Shown here: in pieces, positions 25,962 to 33,437 of the stretch | How the letters are laid out: every line of letters begins with the position of its first letter | Numbering within the stretch: position 1 is the first letter of the stretch | Assembly (NCBI GenBank): GCA_937873685.1 | Contig: CALMYO010000250.1 | Location: 1 to 35,844 of the forward strand | Source of the DNA: an uncultured Paracoccaceae bacterium | GTDB lineage: Bacteria; Pseudomonadota; Alphaproteobacteria; Rhizobiales; Rhizobiaceae | Direction of reading: 5' to 3' | Length of the DNA stretch: 35,844 nucleotides | Translations under genes and position numbers: made by a program | Notes under the pieces: generated by a model | The model's input: only the letters and a program-made list of their open reading frames with translations | Told to the model about the DNA's origin: nothing | Database searches by the model: none

Positions 25962-26906
25962 ATGTGCGGCATAGCAGGCCGGATATTGACCGGAATTGGC
26001 CGGGTCGGCGCCGATCTGGTCGAACTCATGGATGCGCAGGAGCATCGCGGCGCCGATTCGACCGGCTTTGCGATCTATGGTCCGGCGCGCGACACCGGAT
26101 ATGTGTTGCGCGGCATGGGGTTTGACAAGAACCGCCTCGGCCGGGACATGGAGGAGTTCCGCGCGATCCTGAAGGCGCACGGGTCCGACTTCCTTGAGGA
26201 TCCGACCTTCCTCACCGACGATCACAAGCATTACAGCGCCCGCATGATAATCCGCGACCCGCGCGACATCGCGCGCTGGATTCGTGACGCCGACACGATG
26301 GTGGAACACTTCGAGGTGCAATCCTGCGGCCGCTCGCTTGAAATCATCAAGGATATCGGCGGCTCGAAGGCGGTGGCCGACAAGCACGGCGTGCGCGACA
26401 TGCTGGGTACACACGGCCTCGGCCATGCGCGCCTGGCGACCGAAAGCTCGGTGGTGCCGAACGCCAGCCACCCGTTCTGGGCAAGACCCTTCCCGGATGT
26501 GGCGATCGTCCACAATGGCCAGATCACCGACTACTACACCTGGCGCGACCGGCTGATGCGCAAGGGCTACCGGTTCCTGACGCAGAACGACAGCGAACTG
26601 ATCGCGGTGTGGGTCTCCGACCAGATCGCAAGTGGGCTGACGCCCGCACAGGCGCTCAAGAAATCGATCACCTCCATCGACGGCGTCTTCACCTACATGA
26701 TTGCCGACGCCGACGGCATCGGCTTTGCCAAGGACCGCTTCGCGATGAAGCCGCTGGTCGTGGTGGAGCAGGGCGGCGAGATGGCCGCGGCCACCGAAGA
26801 ACAGGCGGTGCGCCGCATCTTTACCGGCGAATGCGATGTCATCAACCATGACGGCCCGTCGCTGACCGGCATCTGGGGCGTCGGCAACCGGAGTCTCGCG
26901 GCATGA
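25962..26906 (+). CDS. glxB: Class II glutamine amidotransferase subunit, GlxB/MgsA type
   Basis: 314 residues from ATG 25962, chosen because it puts the nucleophile at C2 (MCGIAGRIL), as Ntn-type amidotransferases need, and because GGGAGGAG lies just upstream; an earlier in-frame start would bury it. Further class II landmarks are EHRGADSTGF, GLGHARLATES and VHNGQITDYYTWR. It corresponds to the amidotransferase domain of glutamate synthase GltB, made here as a separate chain. In the N-methylglutamate pathway the equivalent MgsA releases methylamine from gamma-glutamylmethylamide for condensation in MgsC. The stop overlaps glxC (ATGA). The true amide substrate is inferred, not shown. Confidence 0.88.
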   Translation: MCGIAGRILTGIGRVGADLVELMDAQEHRGADSTGFAIYGPARDTGYVLRGMGFDKNRLGRDMEEFRAILKAHGSDFLEDPTFLTDDHKHYSARMIIRDPRDIARWIRDADTMVEHFEVQSCGRSLEIIKDIGGSKAVADKHGVRDMLGTHGLGHARLATESSVVPNASHPFWARPFPDVAIVHNGQITDYYTWRDRLMRKGYRFLTQNDSELIAVWVSDQIASGLTPAQALKKSITSIDGVFTYMIADADGIGFAKDRFAMKPLVVVEQGGEMAAATEEQAVRRIFTGECDVINHDGPSLTGIWGVGNRSLAA

Positions 26907-27595
26907 GCGAGGTGATCGTCGAGGCGGGCAAGCGCCATATCCGCGAAATCAACGAGGAGATCCAGGCGGCTTGCGCTGCCGGCCACAAGGTGATCGTGCG
27001 CAACACGCTTTCGCGCCACAATCTCGGCGTTGGCCTGCCGGAAGGCGCGAACGTGCATTTCGAAGGCTCGGTCGGCTACTATTGCGGCGGCCTGAGCAAG
27101 GGCGCGACGGTGACGATCGAGCGCAACGCCGGCTGGGCGGTGGGCGAGGGCATGCACCACAGCCACATCACGGTTGGCGGCTATGCCGGCATGAGCGTCG
27201 GCGCCGCGATGATCTCCGGCACCATCCACGTGAAGGGCGACAGCGGGCCGCGTTGCGGTGTCGCGATGAAGGGCGGCAACATCATCGTCGAGGGCCGGAT
27301 CGGCTACCAATCCGGTTTCATGGCCCATTCCGGCAAGATCATCGCGCTTGGCGGGGCGGGCCATTCCTGCGCCGATGCACTGTGGCAGGGCGAGGTGTGG
27401 GTGGCCGGCCCGGTCGACAGTCTCGGCGTCGACGTCAAGGTGGTCGAGCCGACGGCCGAAGAGGTGGCCGAGGTCGACGCAATTCTCGAACCGCTCGGGC
27501 TGGTCGATTCTTCTCGCAACTGGCGCAAGATGATTTCCGGACAGCGCCTCTGGTACTTCGAAAGCCGGGATGCAAGCGCATGGCTGATGATCTGA
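26903..27595 (+). CDS. glxC: GXGXG-motif subunit, GlxC/MgsB type
   Basis: 230 residues. This is the stand-alone version of the right-handed beta-helix at the C-terminus of GltB (also seen in FwdC). The repeating glycine pattern is clear: GLPEGANVHFEGSVGYYCGG, MSVGAAMISGTIHVKGDSG, MKGGNIIVEGRIGYQSG. It has no known active site; in glutamate synthases it bridges the amidotransferase and synthase domains, through which ammonia is channelled. Start and stop overlap glxB by 4 and glxD by 16 bases, so the three subunits are probably made in equal amounts. Confidence 0.88.
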   Translation: MSEVIVEAGKRHIREINEEIQAACAAGHKVIVRNTLSRHNLGVGLPEGANVHFEGSVGYYCGGLSKGATVTIERNAGWAVGEGMHHSHITVGGYAGMSVGAAMISGTIHVKGDSGPRCGVAMKGGNIIVEGRIGYQSGFMAHSGKIIALGGAGHSCADALWQGEVWVAGPVDSLGVDVKVVEPTAEEVAEVDAILEPLGLVDSSRNWRKMISGQRLWYFESRDASAWLMI

Positions 27596-29001
27596 ACACC
27601 CCTTACCAGTATCCGTTCCCGCAGCCATCGGAAGAGTCCGTCCGGTTTCGCGACGGCGCGATCGACGGCCGGCCGGCCGGCGTCCCCTCATCCTACGACG
27701 AGGGCGGTTCGACGCGCTGGACGCCGGAGGCAATCTCGGAAGTGCATGCGCTGGCGCAACTCGGGCGCTACCAGGTGCGCGGGTTCAACACCTTCAACAA
27801 GCGGATGCCGACCTTCGATGACCTGACCTTCGTGCCGGCGTCGATGACCCGCCTGCCGCTGGAAGGCTATCGCGAAAGCTGCGACACGACGACGATCCTC
27901 GGCGGCGGTCGCGGGCTTGTCGAAAAGCCGATCGAACTGAAGATCCCGATCTATATCGCCTCGATGTCGTTCGGCGCGCTTTCGGCCTCGGCCAAGGCCG
28001 GACTGGGCCACGGCGCCTCCAAGGTCGGCACCATGACCTGCACCGGCGAGGGCGGCATGCTGGAGGAGGAACGCGCCGCGTCGAAGACGCTGCTCTACCA
28101 GATGTCGCCGGCGCGTTATGGCGTTGATCTCGATCATATCCGGCGCGCCGACGCGCTGGAAATCGTGGTGGGGCAGGGGGCAAAACCCGGTACCGGCGGT
28201 CTGCTGCTCGGCATGAAGGTCAGCCCGCGCGTCTCCAAGATGCGCACCTTGCCACAGGGCGTCGACCAGCGCTCAACCATCCGCCACCCCGATTTCCTCG
28301 GCGCGGACGATCTTGCGGTGAAGATAGAGGAACTGCGCATCGCCACCAACTACAAGGTGCCAATCTTCATCAAGATGGGCGCGACACGACCGCGCTACGA
28401 TGTCGCCATCGCCGCCAAGGCGGGCGCGGACGTGGTGGTGGTGGACGGCGCCGAGGGCGGCACCGGCGCTTCGCCGGAACTGCTGCTCAACCACACCGGC
28501 ATTCCGACCATCTCGGCGATCCGCGCCGCGCGCGAGGCGCTCGACGAAGCGGGCATGACCGGCAAGGTCAGCCTCGTTGCGGCCGGCGGCATCCGTTCCG
28601 GCGTCGATGCGGCCAAGTGCCTGGCGCTCGGGGCCGATGCGGTGATGATCGGCAATGCGGCGATGATGGCGCTCGGCTGCAACTCGCCGCGCTATCTCGA
28701 CGACTACCGTGCGCTTGGCACCTCGCCCGGGGCCTGCCACCATTGCCACACCGGCCGCTGCCCGGTCGGCGTCGCGACGCAGGACCCGGAACTGGAAAAG
28801 CGCATGGATCCGCATGCGGGCGCCGAGCGCGTGGCGCGTTACCTCACCGCCATGACGATGGAGATAACCGCGCTGGCGAAGGCCTGCGGCAAGTCTTCGG
28901 TGCACAACCTGGAAACCGAGGATCTGCGCGCCATGTCGTTCGAGGCGTCGGCCTTTACCGGGGTCAAGATGGCAGGTATCGACAAGGCGTTTTCCTGGTA
29001 G
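27580..29001 (+). CDS. glxD: FMN-binding glutamate-synthase-family subunit, GlxD/MgsC type
   Basis: 473 residues from ATG 27580, inside the end of glxC. It matches the GltB synthase domain: PIYIASMSFGALSASAKAGLGHGA, GMLEEERAASKTLLYQMSPARYG, KPGTGGLL, the FMN-barrel sequences VVVDGAEGGTGASP and AAGGIRSGVDAAKCLALGADAV, and a cysteine cluster C386-x2-C389-x4-C394 in GACHHCHTGRCPVGVAT. GltB uses C-x5-C-x4-C for its 3Fe-4S centre, so the first ligand is shifted. Such enzymes reductively join an amine to 2-oxoglutarate; MgsC makes N-methylglutamate. With GlxB and GlxC it should form an N-alkylglutamate or glutamate synthase. Confidence 0.88.
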   Translation: MADDLNTPYQYPFPQPSEESVRFRDGAIDGRPAGVPSSYDEGGSTRWTPEAISEVHALAQLGRYQVRGFNTFNKRMPTFDDLTFVPASMTRLPLEGYRESCDTTTILGGGRGLVEKPIELKIPIYIASMSFGALSASAKAGLGHGASKVGTMTCTGEGGMLEEERAASKTLLYQMSPARYGVDLDHIRRADALEIVVGQGAKPGTGGLLLGMKVSPRVSKMRTLPQGVDQRSTIRHPDFLGADDLAVKIEELRIATNYKVPIFIKMGATRPRYDVAIAAKAGADVVVVDGAEGGTGASPELLLNHTGIPTISAIRAAREALDEAGMTGKVSLVAAGGIRSGVDAAKCLALGADAVMIGNAAMMALGCNSPRYLDDYRALGTSPGACHHCHTGRCPVGVATQDPELEKRMDPHAGAERVARYLTAMTMEITALAKACGKSSVHNLETEDLRAMSFEASAFTGVKMAGIDKAFSW

Positions 29002-29012
29002 GTCCTGCCTTC

Positions 29013-29738
29013 ATGCGCGTTGCCGTTCTCGATTGCTGCCAGCCCAATCCGCCGCGTCTGGCCGCCTGGCCATCCGTCGGCGGTGTGATCGTCGACTGGC
29101 TTTCGCCGCAGATGCCCGGAGTAGCGATCGATCGCATCGACGTATGGGGAGGCGACGCGCTTCCGTCGGTCGACGCCTACGATGCCTGGGTGGTCTCCGG
29201 GTCGGAAATGGGCGTCTATGACTCTCCGGCCTGGATGGCGCCGACGCGCGCCTTCCTCGGCGAAATCCGCACGGCCGGCAAGCCGGTCCTCGGCATCTGC
29301 TTCGGCCACCAACTGATGGCCGACACATTCGGCGGCATGGCCGAAAAGGCCGGTACGGGCTACGTGGCGGGGACGCGCCGGGTCGGTTGGGGAGAGCAGC
29401 AATTCGACGCCTATTTCCTGCATCAGGACCAGGTGAGGACCGTGCCTCCCGGTGCGGAGGTGCTGGCGTCGGCGGCGCATTGCCCGATCGCCGCGCTGGC
29501 CTATGATTTTCCGGCGCTGTCGGTCCAGTTCCATCCCGAATACGAACGCGGCTATGTGGAAGCGGTGATCGACTTGGTGGAAGGCGGCAAGCTCGATGCG
29601 GAGCGGGCGGCGTTCGCCCGCCAGTCCCTCGATGAAGGCGCTGTCGCCGGGCAGCTTTTCGCGCGGCAGGCGGCGGATTTCCTGCGCTCTGGCGTGTCGG
29701 GACGGGATTTCGCCCGGTCGATCGGTGTCATCGCCTGA
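29013..29738 (+). CDS. Class I glutamine amidotransferase-like protein
   Basis: 241 residues starting 11 bases after glxD, so part of the same operon. Nucleophile C96 in GICFGHQ and H174/E176 in QFHPEYE complete the triad. It differs clearly from the other class I protein at 24256 (for example SGSEMGVYDSPAWM in place of TGSPASVHDDRPWI). Having two class I enzymes in addition to the class II GlxB suggests hydrolysis of more than one gamma-glutamyl amide or recovery of a dead-end product. The C-terminal ~50 residues form an added helical segment (DAERAAFARQSLDEG and on). Substrate unknown. Confidence 0.8.
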   Translation: MRVAVLDCCQPNPPRLAAWPSVGGVIVDWLSPQMPGVAIDRIDVWGGDALPSVDAYDAWVVSGSEMGVYDSPAWMAPTRAFLGEIRTAGKPVLGICFGHQLMADTFGGMAEKAGTGYVAGTRRVGWGEQQFDAYFLHQDQVRTVPPGAEVLASAAHCPIAALAYDFPALSVQFHPEYERGYVEAVIDLVEGGKLDAERAAFARQSLDEGAVAGQLFARQAADFLRSGVSGRDFARSIGVIA

Positions 29739-29766
29739 ACCGGTGGCAACTTAACCGGTTGTTGAC

Positions 29767-29780
29767 TTGATCCGGATCAA
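29767..29780. promoter_or_regulatory. Perfect FNR/FixK box
   Basis: TTGATCCGGATCAA is a fully symmetric match to the FNR/FixK/FnrL consensus TTGA-N6-TCAA, 52 bases before the DUF6455 start. Activation from about -41 would put the transcript start near 29815. This predicts induction at low oxygen. Confidence 0.8.
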
Positions 29781-29831
29781 GGCGCGCACCCGCGTCGCGA
29801 TGTTTTCCTTTGTGCTGAAATGGAGGAAATC

Positions 29832-30191
29832 ATGACGTCGATCCTCGAGAAGTTCCGGATCTGGGGCGAAAAGGCCAACGATCTCGATTACATTTCCCGG
29901 CAGGGCGAGTTCTTCGCGGCCGACACCGCCGTGTCGCCGGTCGATGCGCGTCGGCTCGTTTCGGCGCGCGACGATGTACGCGAGCGCATGGTGGAAATGG
30001 CGGCGCATTACGGCGTCGGCCCGGCGCGCATCGACGCCAACCGGGGCGTCGCGCTGGATGTTGCGCTCGCCTGCGCCGATTGCGGCCATGTCGGCGAGTG
30101 TTCGCGCTATCTTGACGGCGACGACAGTCTCAGCGCCGACGATTTCTGCCCCAATGCCGGCCGCTATCGCGAGATGAACGGGCAGGCGTAG
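29832..30191 (+). CDS. DUF6455-type small cysteine protein
   Basis: 119 residues from ATG 29832, which has GGAGG five bases upstream; an in-frame ATG at 29820 overlaps that site. The C-terminal half has C81-x2-C84-x5-C90 and C106 (CADCGHVGEC then FCPNAGR), which could bind zinc or an iron-sulfur centre. I recognise this pattern as the DUF6455 family, of unknown function. The N-terminal ~60 residues are helical and polar. The perfect FNR/FixK box upstream implies low-oxygen control separate from the surrounding amine genes, and it is convergent with the flavin oxidase. Confidence 0.75.
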   Translation: MTSILEKFRIWGEKANDLDYISRQGEFFAADTAVSPVDARRLVSARDDVRERMVEMAAHYGVGPARIDANRGVALDVALACADCGHVGECSRYLDGDDSLSADDFCPNAGRYREMNGQA

Positions 30192-30202
30192 TCCGGCGAC
30201 TC

Positions 30203-31339
30203 TCACCTGCCGCTCGGGCTTTCCTTCGGCGACAGTTTCTTGCGACCGGCAATCCTGAACCGGTCGGCCGTGCCGTAATCGCGCATGCCGACGCCGGCGA
30301 CGAAATCGCCGAAGACCGGGCCGTGCTTGTAGAGATGGCCGGAGCAGCCGCCGGCCAGCAGCACGTTCTTGTGCTCGGGATGCCAGTCAACGATGAAATG
30401 CGTGTCGGGTGTCAGGCTGATCTGGTTGAACTTCGAATCGACCACCGGCTGGCCGACGAGGCCGGGGAACCGCTTCTTTATGTAGGCGCGAGTGCGCGCG
30501 AGCGTCTCGCGGCGGACCAGGCGCTCGTCCTTGTCGAGGTCGATGCGGTCCGGGATGACCACCGCCGCCTTGACGCCGGACCCTTCCGCTGAGGGCAATC
30601 CGAACGAGGTTTCGCCGTGGTCGATCCAGCAGGGCATGTTCTCCTGGTCGAAGGCGGTGCTGCCGTCTGGCGTCGAGGTGTACAGCACGTTCACGCCGAC
30701 AACGCGCGAGATCGGCTTGATGGTGCGCGGATACATCTCGCCCATCCAGGCGCCGGTTGCGACGACGACAAGATCGGCCTCCAGCGGCTTGCCGTCCAGC
30801 ATCAGGCGTTCACGTTCGTCCGTCTTCACATGCCCGCGCTGTACGATGCCGCCGGCCTTGCGAAACAGGTCGACGGCGGTGATGACGCCGCGATGCGCCA
30901 TCACCATCCCGGCTTCGGGTTCGTAGAGTGCGTAGGAGATGCCGGTCGGGTCAAATTGCGGAAACCGCACCGCGATCTCGTCAGGGGTGAAGCGGTGGAA
31001 GGGGACACCGAGCTTGGTGAAGGTCTCGGCCGTGGCGTCTTCCCAATGGCAATGGCCGGCTGTGGCGAGGATCAGCGCGCCGCACGGATAGATCAGCCGC
31101 TGGCCGGTCTCGGCTTGCAGTTCCAGCCAGCGGTTCCAGCTCTCGCGCGCCCACAGCGTATAGAATTCGTCACGGCCATGGATTGCGCGGATGACGCGGT
31201 TATAGTCTGTTGACGAAGCGCGAGAGTGTCCCGGTTCCCAGCGATCGATCAGCTTCGTCTTCACGCCCCGGCGCGCCAGGTGCAGGGCCGTCATGGCGCC
31301 CGCAATGCCGGCGCCCACCACGATCGCTTCGCTCTTCAC
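30203..31339 (-). CDS. FAD-dependent amine oxidase/dehydrogenase, monomeric sarcosine oxidase-like (DAO family)
   Basis: 378 residues from GTG 31339, chosen because GAGGG lies 9 bases upstream and the FAD-binding motif IVVGAGIAGAM begins 5 residues in; a TTG at 31360 is an alternative. The C-terminal block LTPDTHFIVDWHPEHKNVLLAGGCSGHLYK is typical of sarcosine and N-methylamino-acid oxidases. The cysteine that holds FAD covalently in monomeric sarcosine oxidase (about 7 residues before the TPD aspartate) appears replaced by Asn, so flavin is probably non-covalent. Such enzymes oxidise secondary amino acids to an aldehyde plus the primary amino acid. It is divergent from the gamma-glutamyl ligase with an operator between, so it plausibly oxidises an N-alkylglutamate. 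Confidence 0.85.
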   Translation of the reverse strand: MKSEAIVVGAGIAGAMTALHLARRGVKTKLIDRWEPGHSRASSTDYNRVIRAIHGRDEFYTLWARESWNRWLELQAETGQRLIYPCGALILATAGHCHWEDATAETFTKLGVPFHRFTPDEIAVRFPQFDPTGISYALYEPEAGMVMAHRGVITAVDLFRKAGGIVQRGHVKTDERERLMLDGKPLEADLVVVATGAWMGEMYPRTIKPISRVVGVNVLYTSTPDGSTAFDQENMPCWIDHGETSFGLPSAEGSGVKAAVVIPDRIDLDKDERLVRRETLARTRAYIKKRFPGLVGQPVVDSKFNQISLTPDTHFIVDWHPEHKNVLLAGGCSGHLYKHGPVFGDFVAGVGMRDYGTADRFRIAGRKKLSPKESPSGR

Positions 31340-31375
31340 CGCCAAACACCCTCTTGCCAAAGACCGGATATCTGC

Positions 31376-31395
31376 ATACTGTATTCAGAATACAG
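31376..31395. promoter_or_regulatory. Palindromic operator between the oxidase and ligase genes
   Basis: CTGTATTCAGAATACAG at 31379-31395 is a perfect 17-bp palindrome. Overlapping it, ATACTGTATTC (31376-31386) is the exact reverse complement of the 11-mer GAATACAGTAT at glxB. It lies 33 bases before the ligase ATG and about 36 bases before the oxidase GTG, so one bound regulator could control both. The adjacent GntR protein is the likely binder. Confidence 0.65.
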
Positions 31396-31428
31396 CCAAT
31401 CATCAAGTGGCGCACAGGGGAGGACTAA

Positions 31429-32724
31429 ATGGCAGGCAAGGTCTACAAGCTGCCGGAAGGGACGCACACAATCGCGCTCGGCATCGGTGACCTCAACGGC
31501 ATCATGCGCGGGAAGCGCATTCCGTCAACCCATTGGGAGACCACCTGCAAGTCCGGTAACGCCCTGTCGATCGCATTGTTCGCCATCGACATGACTTCCG
31601 ATGTCTGGGACACGCCCTATGTCAATTTCGGCAACGGCTATCCCGACATGCACATGTTCCCGATCCAGGAACCCGTCGCCATGCCATGGGAGCCGGGCGT
31701 GGCTGTGTGCATGGGCCGTGCCGAAGGCATGGACCACAAGCCGGTGCCGCTCGATCCGCGCGAGGCGCTGCTGCGCCAGGTGGAGCGCGCGAAATCCATG
31801 GGCTACACGGTCAGTGTCGGCGCCGAGCTTGAATTCTACCTGCTCGATCCCGAAACGCTGCGCCCGAAGGACAAGGACATCCAGGTCTATTCGCTGGTGC
31901 GCGCCGCCGAGATGGAGCATGTGCTCGGCGCCATTCGCCAGCAGATCAACGAAACCGGCATCCCGATCGAGCAGTCCAACCCTGAGTACGCGCCGGGGCA
32001 GGTGGAAGTGAACATCCGCTACGCCGATGCCCTGACTTCGGCGGACCGCGTCGTGCTGTTCCGTACTCTCGTGAAGCAGTTGGCGAGTGCGCACGGCTAT
32101 GTCGCGACCTTCATGCCGAAACCATTCATCGACATGTCGGGTTCGGGCTTCCACACCCATTATTCGCTGTGGAAGGACGGAAAGAACGCCTTCGCCGAAA
32201 AGGGCAAGCTGAACGCGACCGGACGCCAGTTCGTCGCCGGCCTGCAGAAGCGGATGGCCGAAACGGCGCTGTGCGGTTCTCCGACGCCGAACGGTTTTCG
32301 CCGCCGCCGTCCCTACACCTTCTGCCCGGTCAACACTTCATGGGGGCCGGACAACCGTACCGTCGGCATCCGCATCATCGAAGGCGAGGACAGCGCGGTG
32401 CGCGCCGAAAAGCGTGACGCCGGCGCCGACGCCAATCCCTACCTGCTGCTGGCGACCGACATCGCCGCCGGTCTCGATGGCATCGAGCAGGGGATGGAGC
32501 CGACGGCGGTTTCGCTCGGCAACGCCTACGAGGAAGCAGATGCTGCGCCGATCCCGACCAACATCCGCGACGCAATCGAAGCAGCGCGGGGCTCGGAGTT
32601 CATGAAGCAGGTGCTTGGCGAGCACATGTACGAAATCTACGTGCAGCAGAGCGAGCGCGAGGCCGGCTTCTTCGACAACCAGGTGACGCAGGTCGAGACC
32701 GACCGATACATCAGGAACTTCTGA
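31429..32724 (+). CDS. Glutamine synthetase-like gamma-glutamyl-amine ligase (PuuA type)
   Basis: 431 residues from ATG 31429, with GGGGAGGA four bases upstream. Landmarks in order: [13 protein letters not shown] (PuuA has TDLNGCFRGKRIP), AELEFYLLD with metal ligands E133/E135, [25 protein letters not shown] with H242/H244, [13 protein letters not shown] for phosphate/glutamate contact, and [12 protein letters not shown]. These match gamma-glutamylputrescine synthetase PuuA better than ammonia-using GlnA or the GlnT/GmaS type, whose N-terminus differs. It should join glutamate to an amine using ATP, the entry step of the module. It is first in an operon with two microcompartment shell genes (next start 2 bases on). 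Which amine is unknown. Confidence 0.88.
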   Translation: MAGKVYKLPEGTHTIALGIGDLNGIMRGKRIPSTHWETTCKSGNALSIALFAIDMTSDVWDTPYVNFGNGYPDMHMFPIQEPVAMPWEPGVAVCMGRAEGMDHKPVPLDPREALLRQVERAKSMGYTVSVGAELEFYLLDPETLRPKDKDIQVYSLVRAAEMEHVLGAIRQQINETGIPIEQSNPEYAPGQVEVNIRYADALTSADRVVLFRTLVKQLASAHGYVATFMPKPFIDMSGSGFHTHYSLWKDGKNAFAEKGKLNATGRQFVAGLQKRMAETALCGSPTPNGFRRRRPYTFCPVNTSWGPDNRTVGIRIIEGEDSAVRAEKRDAGADANPYLLLATDIAAGLDGIEQGMEPTAVSLGNAYEEADAAPIPTNIRDAIEAARGSEFMKQVLGEHMYEIYVQQSEREAGFFDNQVTQVETDRYIRNF

Positions 32725-32726
32725 TC

Positions 32727-32996
32727 ATGAGGATCGCGCGCATCACCGGCACGGCAACGGCGACGGTGAAAGACCCGAAGCTTTCCGGCCTGACGCTGCT
32801 GGTCGCCGACATCGTCGACGGCGCAGGCAAGGTGCTGGATCCGGCGGTGGTGGTGGCGGATGCCTGCTCGGCGGGTGTCGGCGATCTTGTTCTCGTCGTC
32901 TCCGGCTCGGCGGCGCGCGTTGCGGCCCGCACCGGCGGCCTTCCCGTCGACATGGTGGCTGCGGCGATCATCGATCACATCGACATCCGGGCGTGA
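32727..32996 (+). CDS. Bacterial microcompartment vertex protein (BMC-P, EutN/CcmL family)
   Basis: 89 residues, the right size for the pentamer that caps icosahedral shell vertices. It starts with the characteristic [26 protein letters not shown], and has the EutN/CcmL core [21 protein letters not shown] followed by [14 protein letters not shown]. The ATG is 2 bases after the ligase stop with AGGAA upstream, so it is co-transcribed. Together with the next gene it shows that this operon builds a protein shell. No C-terminal extension. Confidence 0.95.
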   Translation: MRIARITGTATATVKDPKLSGLTLLVADIVDGAGKVLDPAVVVADACSAGVGDLVLVVSGSAARVAARTGGLPVDMVAAAIIDHIDIRA

Positions 32997-33028
32997 GGCC
33001 CAAACCCGATATCCAAGGAGGAACGAAC

Positions 33029-33337
33029 ATGGCGAAACCGGTCAGTGGCCAGATGGCGCTCGGAATGATCGAGACCCGCGGCCTCGTCGCGGCGATCGAG
33101 GCGGCCGACGCGATGGTGAAGGCGGCGAGCGTCACGATCATCGCGCAGACGAAGTCTGGCGGCGGGCTTGTGTCGACGCTGGTGCGCGGCGAGGTTGGCG
33201 CCGTGAAGGCCGCCACCGATGCCGGTTCGGTCGCCGCCAACAAGGTTGGCGAAGTGGTTGCGGTGCATGTGATCCCGCGCCCGCATGACGAACTGGAAGC
33301 CATCATCGCGCGGCTCGGGCCCGGCTCGGCCGAGTAA
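33029..33337 (+). CDS. Bacterial microcompartment hexameric shell protein (BMC-H)
   Basis: 102 residues, a single BMC domain. Family landmarks: [25 protein letters not shown], the pore segment K42-SGGG-L47, [15 protein letters not shown], and the C-terminal [12 protein letters not shown]. The ATG at 33029 has a very strong ribosome site (AAGGAGGAA), fitting a protein made in many copies. The pore reads KSGGG where PduA-type hexamers have KIGSG, so the serine lining the pore is a glycine here, which could widen or change selectivity. It is the only BMC-H gene within the window; others may lie beyond it. Confidence 0.95.
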   Translation: MAKPVSGQMALGMIETRGLVAAIEAADAMVKAASVTIIAQTKSGGGLVSTLVRGEVGAVKAATDAGSVAANKVGEVVAVHVIPRPHDELEAIIARLGPGSAE

Positions 33338-33437
33338 TCGTCCCGGATTGTCCGCAGCGTGACAGGGCGTCCGGCGCGAGCCGGGCCGCCGGTATCGTCA
33401 GCGGAACCAATCGCTTGCAGCCGAAAGGCGACGACGC

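Noticed and set aside
25962-29001. Conventional assimilatory glutamate synthase (gltB)
   Set aside because: The three GltB modules are separate short genes in GlxB-C-D order, no GltD small subunit gene is present, and the context is catabolic.
31429-32724. Naming the ligase glnA or glnT
   Set aside because: Its N-terminal and active-site segments follow PuuA-type gamma-glutamyl-amine ligases rather than GlnA or GlnT/GmaS.
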